Assembly (NCBI GenBank): GCA_019925095.2 | Contig: CM034398.1 | Coordinates: forward strand, 13,981,001-14,045,000 | From: Dendrolimus kikuchii | Taxonomy: Eukaryota > Arthropoda > Insecta > Lepidoptera > Lasiocampidae | Length of the DNA: 64,000 nucleotides | Direction: 5' to 3' | Shown here: piece by piece, positions 1 to 10,753 of the stretch | How positions within the stretch are numbered: position 1 is the stretch's first letter | Layout: every line of letters begins with the position of its first letter | The notes under the pieces: model-generated | The model's database searches: none | Told to the model about the DNA's origin: nothing | Seen by the model: the letters and a program-made list of their open reading frames with translations, nothing else | Program-made: the position numbers and the translations under genes

Positions 1-204
1 ACCATCGCCTATGAACATTTGTAACACCAGAGGTGCTGATGTGCTGCCGCTCTCTAGAGGGTGACTGGAAGATGGCCACTAATGTCGGAATACAACTGAA
101 GATTGTTACGGCCCTACCACCTGGCTATGGATTGTTATGTTACCTCTTACGAAAGGCCATCCGGCAGAAAACTGTATTTTTCTCCGTTCCTGAACGGATA
201 AAAA
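1..204 (-). mobile_element. L5 retroposon 3'-end copy, cut by the window edge
   Basis: This is a minus-strand copy of a repeat that recurs at 30.5, 31.9, 32.6, 43.8, 55.4 and 55.9 kb. Shared phrases include ACATTTGTAACACCAGAGGT and TCCGTTCCTGAACGGATAAAA. The complete copies end in TGCAATAAAAA on their own sense strand; that end lies left of the window here. Open frames read across it are antisense to the element and are not genes. Confidence 0.7.
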
Positions 205-3006
205 GTTCCTGTCTGGTTATACCTCTGGTGTTACAATTTCCTAGCGCCCTAGGAGCTCCGTGCGACGGACTTCTTTGGCCTATGCTGTGAACGTACAATA
301 ATCCTAAAACGCGATAAACATGATAATTAATATACCTTTCGGCTACACGGTAACTTTTTGCGTTGCTATATTACCAACCACACAATAAGTTTTTGTTGTT
401 TATTATGATACCTAAACCTTGATTTGATTGCTGTATCGTATATAACTTCTTTTTAAATATATCGAAAAGTATATTGAAAAGAATATCGAGTACCTTTCGA
501 ATATAACAGATTACCCGAAAAAGAAAACTTAAACATAAAATGGACACGTGCCCAATTGAATGGCGGTCGAAGCCCGTTTGTTAAAATGTATGTGACCATA
601 CATACATATGTATGTGGGGTGAATCTGAAACGAGATAAATCACAGAGCAGGCGTTATGCACATAACTCTCGGTCCTCGGACCACTTGACATTAGCAAGGT
701 CTTGTCCCATGTCAACGAGTTAAAACCTCGCACCTAGAAGTGAAAGGAGACATTAATCTCGAAATAGACGGGTTCGTTTCGGTGATTCAACTTGTGTATA
801 ATAGAAAGAATAAAATCTAAAAAAATAAATAAAGGAAGTTTGACTTCTTTGACTTTTTTAACTGACAAAAAGCATTTAAAAATGTTTAAAAAAAAACTTA
901 TTTTATGATTAAGTTGGTTTATTTTTACATTTTTTGCTTCATTTCTACCTAAATTGAAAGAGTGAAGTGAACCTGTGTGATTTAGGCCTTGCTAGCCGTA
1001 TTTCTTCTATCGAATACTCTCTACACACACTTACAATTATGTCTCATGGAACTCATTTAAGGTTCCTACAATTTAAACAAATAAATAAAGTGTTTTTTAG
1101 TTGTGCCTGTCAATTCACGACTTGGGATTAATTTAATATCTCCTGAACCCTGCAAAATATCGACATTAAATATATATAAAATTTAACATAAAATTACCAT
1201 TTTAGTCCCTAAAATATTCATTCAAATATCTCGATAAAAATATGGAACCATTTTGACATATAGACAAACATTCTAAAACGGTCTTTTATAATTAAGCGTC
1301 GAATAAATAATAATTTTAAATGTAGGTTTTGGTATTTATTTTGAAATTACACAAATTTGAATTTATTTCATGATATAAACTGAAGATTACTTAATAAGGA
1401 GTTGGTATTTCCCAGGTACACACACTAACTTTTTTGTCCATATATATTAGTCCGTATATGACTATGAATTTACAAAAATTTGTCGAAATACCGTAAAATA
1501 TATAAAAAATATTGTTGTTTTTAACAACACAAACAAATGTTAAAAATATGAGTAAACACTCTCTCTTTTTCATTCTAGAATGATAGAGGAAGCTCATCTA
1601 GAGATTTCTGTATCGCCGTATTATCCTTAGAACCAGAACCGAGATTGTGAGGAGAGGTTATCAGTGGGGCCTAATTTAATTCATTATGCCAGCCTTGTGT
1701 CGACCCTTTCTCGACGAGGCGAATACATCCCTATGCAAAATTCTTTAACCGAGGCTTATTAATGTGCCCCATTTTAACAGCCGGTCAGTTACTTATGGCA
1801 TACTGCTGAATATTCAAAGAATTGATGGAAATTAAGTTATGCTAACGAAAAAATTGAATTATTCGAGCGCATTTATTCAATAATCGGTTTGAGCGGAGCC
1901 GTGGCGTGTCAGAGTGGAAAACTTTGAATGATTTTCCGATTTGTTTACGAGTGGTAATTTTGCTTTTAGTGTGTATTTTTAGCATTTTTTTTTGTTAATT
2001 ATACGGGGAAATGTTTTATTTAAAGTCCTGTGTTTTCAATTTTCGAACTATAATAAGCAATTAAAATAAGGACAAGTGCTTGACAGTATAGGCGCAACGA
2101 AATGTTCCGTAAAAATGACAATTATCGTAATAAGAAACATTTAATGTAAAATATGGGGTATTTTATATTAAATGACCGTGTTATGAACGTATCAGGTACG
2201 GTAAGAAATACGATACGATTTACTTTGCCCACTGGAACGCATCAATATTCTCGCCGACAATGGATTACGGTGCGTGCATGGCACGCGATGGTGTTGGTCG
2301 GTAACGGAACGCTCTATTGAGCATAGTCTAATACTTTAACACAAATAATATTTTTAGCCCGATATGTTCTTACCACGATCATGGTATGTATGATAGGCTG
2401 TGTGATACCTTTAATCTCATAATCTACTCAACAGATATTGTTCAATTCTCTTTGAAAGTATTTTATAATCTCTACAACACTGGTTTTTTCAGAATTTTTC
2501 AGATCATAGATTAAAAGTTAAAGTAGTGACATAATATTCACAACTTTGACAAGTAATATTTCGTTATCTATTTCACTTAACTAAAGAACATTGATAGGTA
2601 TATTTTTTCTAACTAATGGTACTGACTGACCGCACAAGACTAATTGAATTAGGTCAGGATGGCGTGAATTGTAAAAGAGTCAACATAAAAGGAAGAAGTA
2701 TGGGCAAGTGTTATGATGCGAGTATGATTTAGAGCGCAATATAGCTTTATACTAAATTTCTCAAAAAAAGCATAAGTACCTAGTTCGAAGTAGATTCTAT
2801 TCTGCATAAAACGTAAGCATGTAAAATACATTAATGTATATTTAGCTATATACTTATCCTATTTCTCCAACATAAAGGACCCTTAAGGCACGTAAAACTT
2901 TATAGTTCCAAATCCCTTTAGTGAGGTAAGCGTATACCTTACGCAATAACTATTGGCGTTACCCACAGAGGTTTAATGATTATGTTATGGTAGTTATACA
3001 AGGTAA
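205..3006. other. No supportable gene
   Basis: AT-rich DNA with only short chance frames. A CATACATACATATGTATG palindrome lies near 598-615. The block 1620-1990 is slightly more GC-balanced and matches no other part of the window. I see no repeat family members and no coding signal. Confidence 0.5.
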
Positions 3007-3070
3007 ATTTATTGTGAAGTCCTAGTAAATCAATAGTTAGCTATCGATTTACTAGGACTTCACAATAAAT
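3007..3070. repeat. 64-bp near-perfect palindrome
   Basis: The two 25-nt outer arms (3007-3031 and 3046-3070) are exact reverse complements. The centre (ATAG..CTAT) also pairs, leaving one mismatch and one G-T pair across 32 positions and essentially no loop. It could be a collapsed foldback element, an inverted duplication from repair, or a hairpin RNA source. No flanking TSD is evident. Confidence 0.9.
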
Positions 3071-3366
3071 CTTATTCCAATGACATAGTTTCGAATCTTG
3101 AAACAATATTCTTTCAAAACATAGTGTAGTATAATATTGCATAGTATTTAATTTCTAAGTTTTTGTTTGTATTGTACATGTTTTATAGCGTTATATAAAT
3201 AAAGATTTCTTTTCATATTCAAAACTAATTTGATTTTACCATAATATCAATCAAAATTTAGAAAAAAACTAATTTTTTGTGCGGATTTGGTCTATCAAAT
3301 TATGTTTAATTTAAACAAAATTAGACCATAATATATAAAGTTAAGATGACATAACAAATATAAATT

Positions 3367-3649
3367 AATAAAACTACATTTTAACTGTTTTAAGCGCGGT
3401 ATTTTTTTTTAATTTAATTAGATTAAGCGCCTATTGAGAAAATACATAAACAATAAACATAAACAAAAAATTAAAACTGAATAACTTAAGTGAACAAGTT
3501 GGCGGTAGGGTAAATAAAACTTCAAGAAAACTCATAGACAGTTGACATCTTTGTCTTGTGTTCACGGCTAATGAAAAGTGGCCGAAACGTCGGAATAATA
3601 AACATAAAATCAAACATCGTGCTTAAAACTGTTAAAACGTAGTTTTATT
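3367..3649 (+). repeat. Repeat with inverted arms and a GTGGCCGAAACGTCGG core
   Basis: The arms 3367-3399 and 3618-3649 are inverted copies (AATAAAACTAC.TTTTAAC.GTTTTAAGC..). The conserved phrase GTGGCCGAAACGTCGG lies between them near 3578-3593. The same core and right arm recur at 11225-11345. Similar motifs are, from memory, found in metazoan retroelement ends, possibly Penelope-like elements, but I cannot confirm the family. Confidence 0.55.
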
Positions 3650-3714
3650 ATGTGTAATAGTCGCGAAAAGTTAAGAAAATATAAATGAACTAAATATAAA
3701 CCTGAACTAAATAA

Positions 3715-4029
3715 TTAAATATAGTAGATTATGTAACAGATCACTGCCAGTAGGGTGCTAAGAAGCCTGGCTGCATTGTCAAGTCTTACGGCCATGCTTA
3801 TTTTTTGGGCAAAATATGAGCCAGCATTCTGATCACTGGTAGTGTCAAAGAGTTTTTTACCGATGTCGTTAAAGAAGCTCTTTGCAGATGGATCCCACGG
3901 GTCCAATGTTTCAACTCCAAACGGCACAAATATGTAGCCAACATTAAAATGTAAAAGCTGGTTGCAAAAAAAAATATCAGATGACTTCTTGATAGTTAAA
4001 CATCGATATGCAAACAAACTGACTTTCAC
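3715..4029 (-). pseudogene. Decayed LINE C-terminal coding fragment (VETLxPW type)
   Basis: A 104-codon frame contains FVPFGVETLDPWDPSAK, then DQNAGSYFAQKISMAVRLDN and AARLLSTL. This matches, from memory, the C-terminal region of widespread insect LINE polyproteins (VETLGPW...AGSYL.QRISIAIQRGNAASVLGTLP). The flanks of the frame (ICYIIYYI at the end) are non-coding sequence read through. A second, differently decayed copy lies at 22070-22366. It is a 5'-truncated retrotransposon remnant, not a host gene. Confidence 0.65.
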
Positions 4030-4049
4030 ATTAACATATTAGTACAATT

Positions 4050-4316
4050 ATACAATAACAGCCCATAAACGTCACACTTCTAGGCTCGAGCGTCCCAATA
4101 TAGGAGGAACCGACAGTACCTACGACGATACGACGCTCGATCTCGATATGCAAGTTTCATCGCGATGTTTTCCTTCACCGTTGTTAGCGCGTAGTAATTG
4201 TTACAATATGTATAGGTCAGAAAACTGCCTAAGTGGTGCACACGTTCCGGTCAGGATTCGAACTCGTGCTCTTTAAGTTTGGGACGCGTACGCTAGCCAT
4301 TACGCTATCATGACTA
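4050..4316 (-). mobile_element. tRNA-derived lepidopteran SINE
   Basis: The minus strand has a Pol III A box (TAGCGTAATGG, 4297-4307) and B box (GAGTTCGAATCC, about 4253-4265). The body phrase GGTGAAGGAAAACATCGCGATGAAACTTGCAT-like and the ending GTGACGTTTATGGGCTGTTATT follow. The same body and ending occur at 61922-62115. Body and ending agree with the common lepidopteran tRNA-derived SINE known from many genomes. Confidence 0.75.
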
Positions 4317-4371
4317 TTTTACACGACTAGTTTTAGTATAACACAATGCAAAGAATAAACTGTATTTACCT

Positions 4372-4761
4372 TTAAAAATTTCCAGGAGTACCGGTAAGAT
4401 ATGTCAATTGAGTCCTATCCAGATCAGCGAATTGATTAATATCTGACACTTGCGTTTTGCTCTCTTTGTTGATACGTATTATGCTTTCCAGCGTCTTCAC
4501 GAAGATTTGATAGTGATTTCTTTTATCAGCGTCATCTTTGTACTGTTTGTTATACTTTATGATAAAATTCTCAAACAACTGTGGAGCGTCCTTCAAATCG
4601 TAATGTGGTTTCATAAGACCTGGAACTTCATGTTTTTCTGTATGTGGATGTTTAATGTAATCAGAATATTCATAGTCGTAGTCATACATTTCTATATTCT
4701 TAACAGCGTGCACTGAAAAAACTGCACAGAGCACTAACAGAGTAATATTAAATGAATTCAT
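4372..4761 (-). CDS. Secreted I29-domain cysteine protease inhibitor (cathepsin-propeptide-like)
   Basis: This frame encodes about 129 aa and is the only convincing host gene in the window. I start it at the ATG ending at 4761, which has A at -3. The frame stays open 24 bases further upstream only through a GTG. Residues 1-20 form a signal peptide (hydrophobic ITLLVLCAVFSVHA), followed by an acidic Tyr/Asp linker (YDYDYEYSDY). From about residue 60 an inhibitor-I29 fold is recognisable: FENFIIKYNKQY, then a degenerate ERFNIN helix (D-x3-H-x3-F-x2-T-x3-I-x3-N) and a GNFD-like element (DINQFAD, with the Gly replaced by Asp). No protease domain follows. Family knowledge: stand-alone I29 proteins such as the Bombyx cysteine protease inhibitors and CTLA-2 bind and inhibit cathepsin L-like enzymes, so an extracellular or lysosomal target is inferred. 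Two bases after the stop there is a good splice donor (AG|GTAAAT, boundary 4370/4369), so a 3'UTR intron, or an alternative isoform from an upstream donor, is possible. A decayed LINE frame and a SINE lie just downstream. Confidence 0.8.
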   Translation of the reverse strand: MNSFNITLLVLCAVFSVHAVKNIEMYDYDYEYSDYIKHPHTEKHEVPGLMKPHYDLKDAPQLFENFIIKYNKQYKDDADKRNHYQIFVKTLESIIRINKESKTQVSDINQFADLDRTQLTYLTGTPGNF

Positions 4762-4895
4762 TGTTGATTTAGAAACGTGCACCACAATCGGGGGTTTAAA
4801 GATTTCTGAGCTGTTACGGCTGTTTCAAGACGGATGTGGAGAACCAGTTGTTGCTGATGTATAATTTGTTTTATCGAAATTATATGCTTACGCTA

Positions 4896-4904
4896 CTATT
4901 TATA
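4896..4904 (-). promoter_or_regulatory. Candidate TATA box for the I29 inhibitor gene
   Basis: The minus strand reads TATAAATAG here, about 135 bp upstream of the ATG at 4761, a plausible distance for a short 5'UTR. I do not see a clean arthropod initiator (TCAGT) about 30 bp downstream; the nearest TCAG-like sequence is about 48 bp away. The call rests on motif and position alone, and in AT-rich DNA such motifs arise by chance. Confidence 0.3.
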
Positions 4905-5310
4905 ACAAGTGAACAAATACCAGTTTTTGTTATAAAAACTATGTTGAGAAAATGTCATCCGTATTATGTTTGGAATTCTCGTTTCATATAAAATAGTGAT
5001 AAAAAAATGTTTGATGTTACTGACGATACATTTTTAACATATAGCTTATATGTATTTGTATTTATATTTATAAGTTGAATAATTTATGCTTGTTTTACGA
5101 ATAATATCTATACAAAAAACAACATTTGAGCCTATCCCAAATAATTAGACTAGTCACAATGAATAAAGAAAAGTTCGTTTAAGAGGTTTCTGGTGCGCAT
5201 CGCATCCGGGACTGTATTCCAGTGAATTTGATAGACTAACACTTGAAGTATTAAACCACTGAGGTCGTCAAATATATAATGAATAACTCCGATGTCTATA
5301 ATTTACGTAC
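4905..5310. other. No feature recognised
   Basis: AT-rich intergenic sequence between the inhibitor gene promoter region and the family-B LINE insertion. I see no repeat match or coding signal. Confidence 0.4.
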
Positions 5311-5797
5311 ATGTTAGAGTAGAGTTGGGTATGGAAGAAAGAGCATGAAAGTAGAGTAAACGCGGTCGAGATGCGAGCACTGCGCAAAATCTGCGGAGTA
5401 ACGCTCGCGGACCGCGTTCGTAATACCGAAGTAAGAAAGAGAGTTGGTCTGAAAGAGAGTGTCGGGGTAAAGGTAAGGAAAGGAATGCTCCGGTGGTTCG
5501 GGCATGTGGAAAGAATGCATGATGAAAGAATGAATAAACAGATATACAATGCAAAAGTGGATGGATGCAGAAGTCGTGGAAGGCCACGACACACCTTCCA
5601 TGATCAAATTGATCGTGTACTAGCAGAAGGTGATGTCAGGAGCCTTAAGAACAGACGAGCGTGCATGACAAGAGTTATGAATGTCAAAGAAGCAAGTGAG
5701 GTGTGTAAGAATAAGCCTAAATGGCACTCTGTTGTTCGTGCCTACCCCACAAGGGAACTGGCGTGAAGTTATGTATGTATGTATGTATGTTAGAGTA
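5311..5797 (+). mobile_element. RTE-like LINE family B, 5'-truncated copy with 11-bp TSD
   Basis: The insertion (5322-5786) is flanked by exact ATGTTAGAGTA repeats at 5311-5321 and 5787-5797. It encodes the C-terminal part of a LINE polyprotein in the frame 5371-5766 (131 aa), including RALRKICGVTLADRVRNTEV, GMLRWFGHVERM and GRPRHTFHDQID, and terminates at RELA-stop. A (TATG)n tail follows the stop. No reverse transcriptase core remains. The TSD partly overlaps the tail repeats, so only its TTAGAGTA part is independent. Confidence 0.85.
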
Positions 5798-5914
5798 AAC
5801 ATTGAAAAAGTTATTTCCGATATTTATTCTCCTGAGAATGGCACCCGGGGCCTATGAGTCCTATTGAGCTATGCTCGCCGATGCGATGCTTACGACATGT
5901 TAATCTTTACGTAG

Positions 5915-6055
5915 TATATAATAAAGTCGCTTTCCGCGTCTGTTTGTCTGTATATCCGCTAAGTCATCCTCAACCACGCAACGGATTTTCAGGAAGTGGT
6001 TTTCACTATCAGATAATTTTTCAAGGAAGTTTTATATATATGTTATAGTCAAATT
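5915..6055 (+). mobile_element. Helitron-like non-autonomous fragment (AAGTCGC..CGCGTCTG type)
   Basis: This block shares TATAATAAAGTCGCTTTCCG-like, CTGTATATCCGCTAA, CGCAACGGATT and AGATAATTTTTCAAGGAAG with 36530-36665. The architecture (short 5' lead, 'cgcaacggatt' motif) resembles common lepidopteran non-autonomous repeats, but the family assignment is inferred. Confidence 0.5.
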
Positions 6056-6735
6056 TTAAATAAATGACGTTTTTCTGCCTATGATTAACTAATTTTTATC
6101 TAAGCTAGGAGAGACTAATTTGTACAGTCATTAAACATATAACAAGTGAAGTACGAACCGACGTGTGACCTAGTCTGCCTTAGTCGCTTTTAAGATCGAC
6201 TAGGCAAAGCCCGAAACAGATTATTTCACGTTCGACGTTTGACTAAAAGTTTAGGTACTTCTAGGTTTCACTAAAAATACTCTAGTCAAAGGCTGGAATT
6301 GGAATTTATTTCGAGTTTTGTCGAAAGACCTTGGTCAAACCTACGATAAACCAGTCATTCCGGGAAGAGACTGCATATTGACCTTTGACTATAACATATA
6401 TTAAAAAAATAAATTAGTTATAATATATTTTGCAATAATATTACAAAACGGTCTAAATATTTATTATGTATGTAAACACAATGGAACGTGAAATTTAATT
6501 GTAATGAACGGTGAAGCATACATATTTATTTTTATATAAACCTCAAAGTACTTACTATTAGTATTTTTTCATTACAAAATAAACAAAAATCGAAATTAGA
6601 TTAAAATTTAAGTACAGACTAAAAATACTTAAAAAATACGTGCCTAGTAATTAACATATTTATTATACATTGAAATTAAAACTAAAGAGAAAAAGGGGGA
6701 AATTATAGATAAACATTGATTGCAAACAACTACCT
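6056..6735. other. No feature recognised
   Basis: AT-rich sequence with no coding frame, no match elsewhere in the window and no strong secondary structure visible by eye. Confidence 0.4.
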
Positions 6736-6912
6736 TTGATGGCAAAGTTATATAATACTAGCGCGCCCGGCGGATGTTGTACTGTTCTGAAAAAATGAAA
6801 ATCTAGAACTCGATTCCATCGCCATCTACCGGATCCAATTGCGAATTTAAACCATCCGGGGATCCACTTAAACAACACAAAAAACTTAATCAAAATCGGC
6901 CCCGAGGTTTAG
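6736..6912 (-). mobile_element. Non-autonomous repeat, minus copy of the 36-kb type
   Basis: The reverse complement matches 36010-36150: 'cccgggatggttta..ttcacaattggatc', 'ggtaagtgacat', 'tttttcagaacagtacaac..ccgccggg' and a CTAGT-like end. The copy is diverged. No TSD is seen, as expected for Helitron-like elements. Confidence 0.45.
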
Positions 6913-9382
6913 GAGGAATTCGGTGATATATTTACGTATGAAAAAAAAATTAAATATAAAGATTTTCAAAAATTTCGTTTCCGCAATCCCTTGCCTGCAC
7001 TTATGGCGAGTTGTATTACTGCCCTTACTACTCTCTTTGGTATTTACGTTCCGAATTTATAAAAAATATATTTGATAGTGATCACGTACTCTCCTGCTGC
7101 TATTTCTCTTATTCAGAATTCAAATTTATTGTTTTTTTAACACTTTATTTATTTTTAACTCTGTTTTATTTATTCGGATTATAATTTTATTATTTATTCA
7201 ACGGAGTGAGCTAACGGGTCCAATTTCAAGATCAGTCAAGGGGTTTAGGAGGAGATCACTGACAAAACAACAACATTAGAATTTTATACTCATATAAATA
7301 ATATAGACCCTTTAAGTAAGCTAAGGATTCGTGCTTGGATTTTTCTACAATACTCGCAGCTTAAACGTCACGATGCGTATCCGGAATAACTTTGTTTCTT
7401 TTTTTAAATAATATGTCAAGCTTCGACATGTTTTACTTATTTTTGGTTGATTACGGTAGAATGGTACCTTGAAAGTAAAGGCATATCCTGTTGCAATTGC
7501 TTACTATTTATATGATAATACTTATTAAGTTTCTCTGTACCTACTAGTACAAAGGTAGTTACGGAAAAAAAAAATGTAGCTAAATTATGTAAATAGTCCT
7601 TTGTTGCTAATCAAACTAAACAACTACAAAAATATATAGCTAACTCCTGCGGCTCAACGACCCAAAATAAGTCCTGGCCTCCGAAACGAGAATACTCCAC
7701 TCCTGCTCTGCTCTCTGCTTAGTGCTGTCTCCTGCCAGTCATAGGCTTGAAGCTGGCGCAGATCAGCATCTATTACGAACAACTGGTTATCGTCCCGTCG
7801 GCCGGCCCAGATAGTCTTTTTTCACTAAGCTATCCTCCCCCACTATTTGTGAGAAATAATACCCTAATGCCAACAGCAAACATAATATATATAATATATA
7901 ATCGTTTAAAATCGCATCACAAGCTGCGAATCTTTATTATTTTAAGATACTAAGACGGTCAAAGCTGTTTATTGTTGGTTATTGGACCTCAATATGCAAA
8001 AAAGACGCAACAGCTGGTTGACTACAAACAATTTGATTATTTTGGGAACTCTTTGATGCTCATTAACTTTTGTTTTGTCTAACAAGCGCCAATAAGCACA
8101 TGTCAAATCGTCTTTATTTTATCTTTCGAAAACCTTGTGCTGAATTAGCCAAAGGAATAATTATAATACTGTATAAATAGTTCAAGGTCATTCATTACAC
8201 ATTGTGTATGTACCCGGATTTCCAAAGAATACTTAAGGAATGTCTCCGGGCATCCGAATAACCGCTGGTTAGCAAATAGTTCAACTTTGCGCGTCCGTTG
8301 TTGTGTATTCAAAAAGTAATAAATATGAATACTTATAACTTATATAGCGCGTAGGACATTTTCGTCCGCTAGCACTTTACACAATCACATAAATGTACAA
8401 GTCAAATAGTTCACTGGGCTTGGGTATATGATGTTTCGAAGTTTAGAGTCCCATGGTTCGTAGAGAAGTGTTGCGCCGACGCCGCTGCATTTCGCGCGTA
8501 CTCGGTGTCGGGGGGAGATAGACATATATACACATTACTATAGTCAGAAAGAGAAGAGTATAGTACGTAATGTATAAAAGTGTAGCCAGGCAACCACGTT
8601 TGAAATTTCCGCTTAAATAATAAACATATTGATCTTTTGGAATAGCGTTGTAGCCAACAAGAAGTCTCATAGAGCTACAGTCGGTTAAAATAAATTACAA
8701 GATATTTCTGTTAGGCTAAAAAAGTGGTTCGTCTGAACAGCTCTGCTGTGCACAAAGCCTTTGAATTACGCTGCGGCAGGAGCTCGGCTTGGCTCGGCCT
8801 TATCTGTCAACAAAACACCTACAGGTATCTGAAGGATAACTGAAACTGTAAGCCAGAAGGGTTATTGTACAGAACGGCGGACGTGACATCGGATTTGGTG
8901 CTGTGATATTTTTCGGACCGCGAGCGCGATAACAAATTTCTTGTTTTATTTTTCAGTGCTATCATTTCTGTATCGTACATTTTTTGCTTCTTAAATTTTA
9001 TTTTTCATGGATGAATTTAAGATGCCGTTTTATTAGGATTATATACTAAAATATATTTTTAAGGTACTCTATATAGACATGTATCTATTTACCTTTGTTA
9101 TAATAATGTTTTATTATATTTAACCTGTTATTCTTATTTTAGATGAAATTCGTGAAACCAAGCCACCTCAAATATGCAAAAAACCCTATAAACTTGAACA
9201 TGAATATAAAACTCTTTTATACTATTCTATGTTTAGTAAAAGGTTTAAGGAGATACAATACGTGCTCGTTAACTACGAGGTAACTCGTGGTTCTCTGAAT
9301 ATTTTAAGACTTCTAGGCAGGAATCAATTTGTCGCAACACTTAAAGAACAAAAACTATTGGGTCCGTATTTTAACTTGACGC
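6913..9382. other. No supportable gene; mostly unique AT-rich DNA
   Basis: Apart from the short LINE scrap at about 7640-7775, I see no gene. Around 8400-8600 the minus strand has a GC-richer block (GACACCGAGTACGCGCGAAA) of unknown nature, possibly an old repeat. The block 8750-8940 is also relatively GC-rich and unique in the window. Confidence 0.4.
7640..7775 (-). pseudogene. Possible RTE-like LINE C-terminal scrap
   Basis: Read on the minus strand, the block gives a frame with AYDWQETALSREQSRSGVF and RRPGLILGR, then a stop. This resembles the last residues of RTE-type polyproteins (WKE.A.DR..WR...). It is short, with no tail or TSD visible, so the call is tentative. Confidence 0.35.
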
Positions 9383-9971
9383 AAGGGAAGATTTAGGGTG
9401 GGACGCCGTTTCCTCCTTTTGCGAACAAGTTATGCTTGCAAAGGAGGAGGCGGAACGGGAGCGTGAGCGTTAGCGTACATCCTTGCTCCGTTCCCGCCAA
9501 AGGAGGACGCGTCGGCGTCGAAGGGCTAGTTGGGACTTTCGACCGCCGTAAGCAGGCGGCGCGGGTGGGACCCTGAGGTAAAGCCGTTATATCGTCGAGA
9601 TAGGGGCGTGCTGTTGTCTTGCGCGCGCTCACCTCACCTCACGTCAGGTGCATTACAAACCGCCCACGTGTAAAAAGAAGTCCCCCGGCAATAGATTAGG
9701 CCGATGGGCCACCGCCTGCCAGGACAGCGGAAGGGCTAGGGTATGTACCCATAGCCCTGGCATAAGGCGAAGGATGGAACCCTAAATCCCCGAGGGGTTT
9801 TAATGGGTATCCCTCACTGTGGTGTCACAATAGCACTTCGAATTCTGGCTAGAGGTACTAGTGCCACTGCGACCTGGCGTATCCGACACACCGGCCGCGA
9901 TTTTCCCCCTACATACGGCTATTGACTGAGGATCAGATTTCCCCTCGCTAAAAAAAGGGAAGATTTAGGGT
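9383..9971 (+). mobile_element. GC-rich poly(A)-tailed retroposon with exact 17-bp TSD
   Basis: Exact direct repeats AAGGGAAGATTTAGGGT lie at 9383-9399 and 9955-9971. The 555-bp insert between them is much more GC-rich than its surroundings and ends in seven A residues on the plus strand. That is target-primed retrotransposition of a polyadenylated RNA inserted in plus orientation. No intact frame or known domain is visible; the 79-codon minus frame is antisense to the tail. It could be a LINE 3' end or a SINE. The family is not recognised and no second copy is present. Confidence 0.8.
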
Positions 9972-10120
9972 AGCTTAAGAGGATACTTAAAGGGAGTTTG
10001 CTACCTCTCTCGCGCATTTCCACATTTTTGGAGATATAAATTAAAAAAATGTACTCACAACAAATCTGTAATCCACGAATATTAACAAAAAAACTTAGGA
10101 ATGTCTCATGATGTGACCGC

Positions 10121-10500
10121 ACCTGCGGTAATGTTAAGCATATTGATTATAGCCGAATGCATTAAAGCGTTAAAAATAGCGCCGTTGTCGAATAGCCATA
10201 TTCGATTATACAAATGCATACGTTATCTGTTAATAAGTAACGAACAATTAGACAGATAGATAACGATTTATTGTACGCCAATACAAAAATATATTTACAG
10301 ACTAAAACTATATCTAATTGTGCACAAAGGGCGGGCTTATCGTTAAAAAGCGATCTCTTCCAGACAACCCCAGAAATAAATTGAGATGATAATGGCGATG
10401 GTGGTATAAGTAATTAAAACAATAACGCATCACAAATAAGGCATTACATCTATCGTCATATCTGCACAAACGGCTTATGTGTGTAACATTATTTCAGATG
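10121..10500. mobile_element. MITE-like element with imperfect terminal inverted repeats
   Basis: The left end ACCTGCGGTAATGTTA and right end TAACATTATTTCAGATG are imperfect inverted repeats. The internal phrases AAATACATACGTTATCTGT-like, CATCACAAATAA..CATTACA and 'catCGtCatATCTGC' recur at 12601-12835 and 47390-47540. The element is interrupted by a minus-strand L4 LINE tail (10252-10375). No transposase is present, so it is non-autonomous. The superfamily is unknown. Confidence 0.5.
10252..10375 (-). mobile_element. L4 LINE 3'-end fragment, nested in a MITE-like element
   Basis: The reverse complement is closely similar to 54366-54485: GGGGTTGTCTGGAAGAGATC, then 'cgctttttaacgataag', 'CCGCCCTTTGT', 'AGATATA.TTTTAGTCT' and 'TACAATAA'. 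It ends in an (ATCT)-type tail. The shared 3' hairpin and tail orient it on the minus strand. Confidence 0.65.
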
Positions 10501-10753
10501 AAACCCCACCATCACAGAAATTTAAAATTGGTTATAAATATTTTTACTAATAATTTAAAAAAATGAAATTTTTATGTATGAAGCCTGATCTGAAACATTT
10601 TTTTTTGTGAAATATAACTTGGCATGCCTTGCATTGAGAGTTAGTAAGTACAATAACCATATTACTTACATACGTGAATAGATAAGGATGTCATGGCCGT
10701 ATTTATGAAGTAGACATATACATAATATTTTCTTAGTATTTGTTAGTAGTTTC

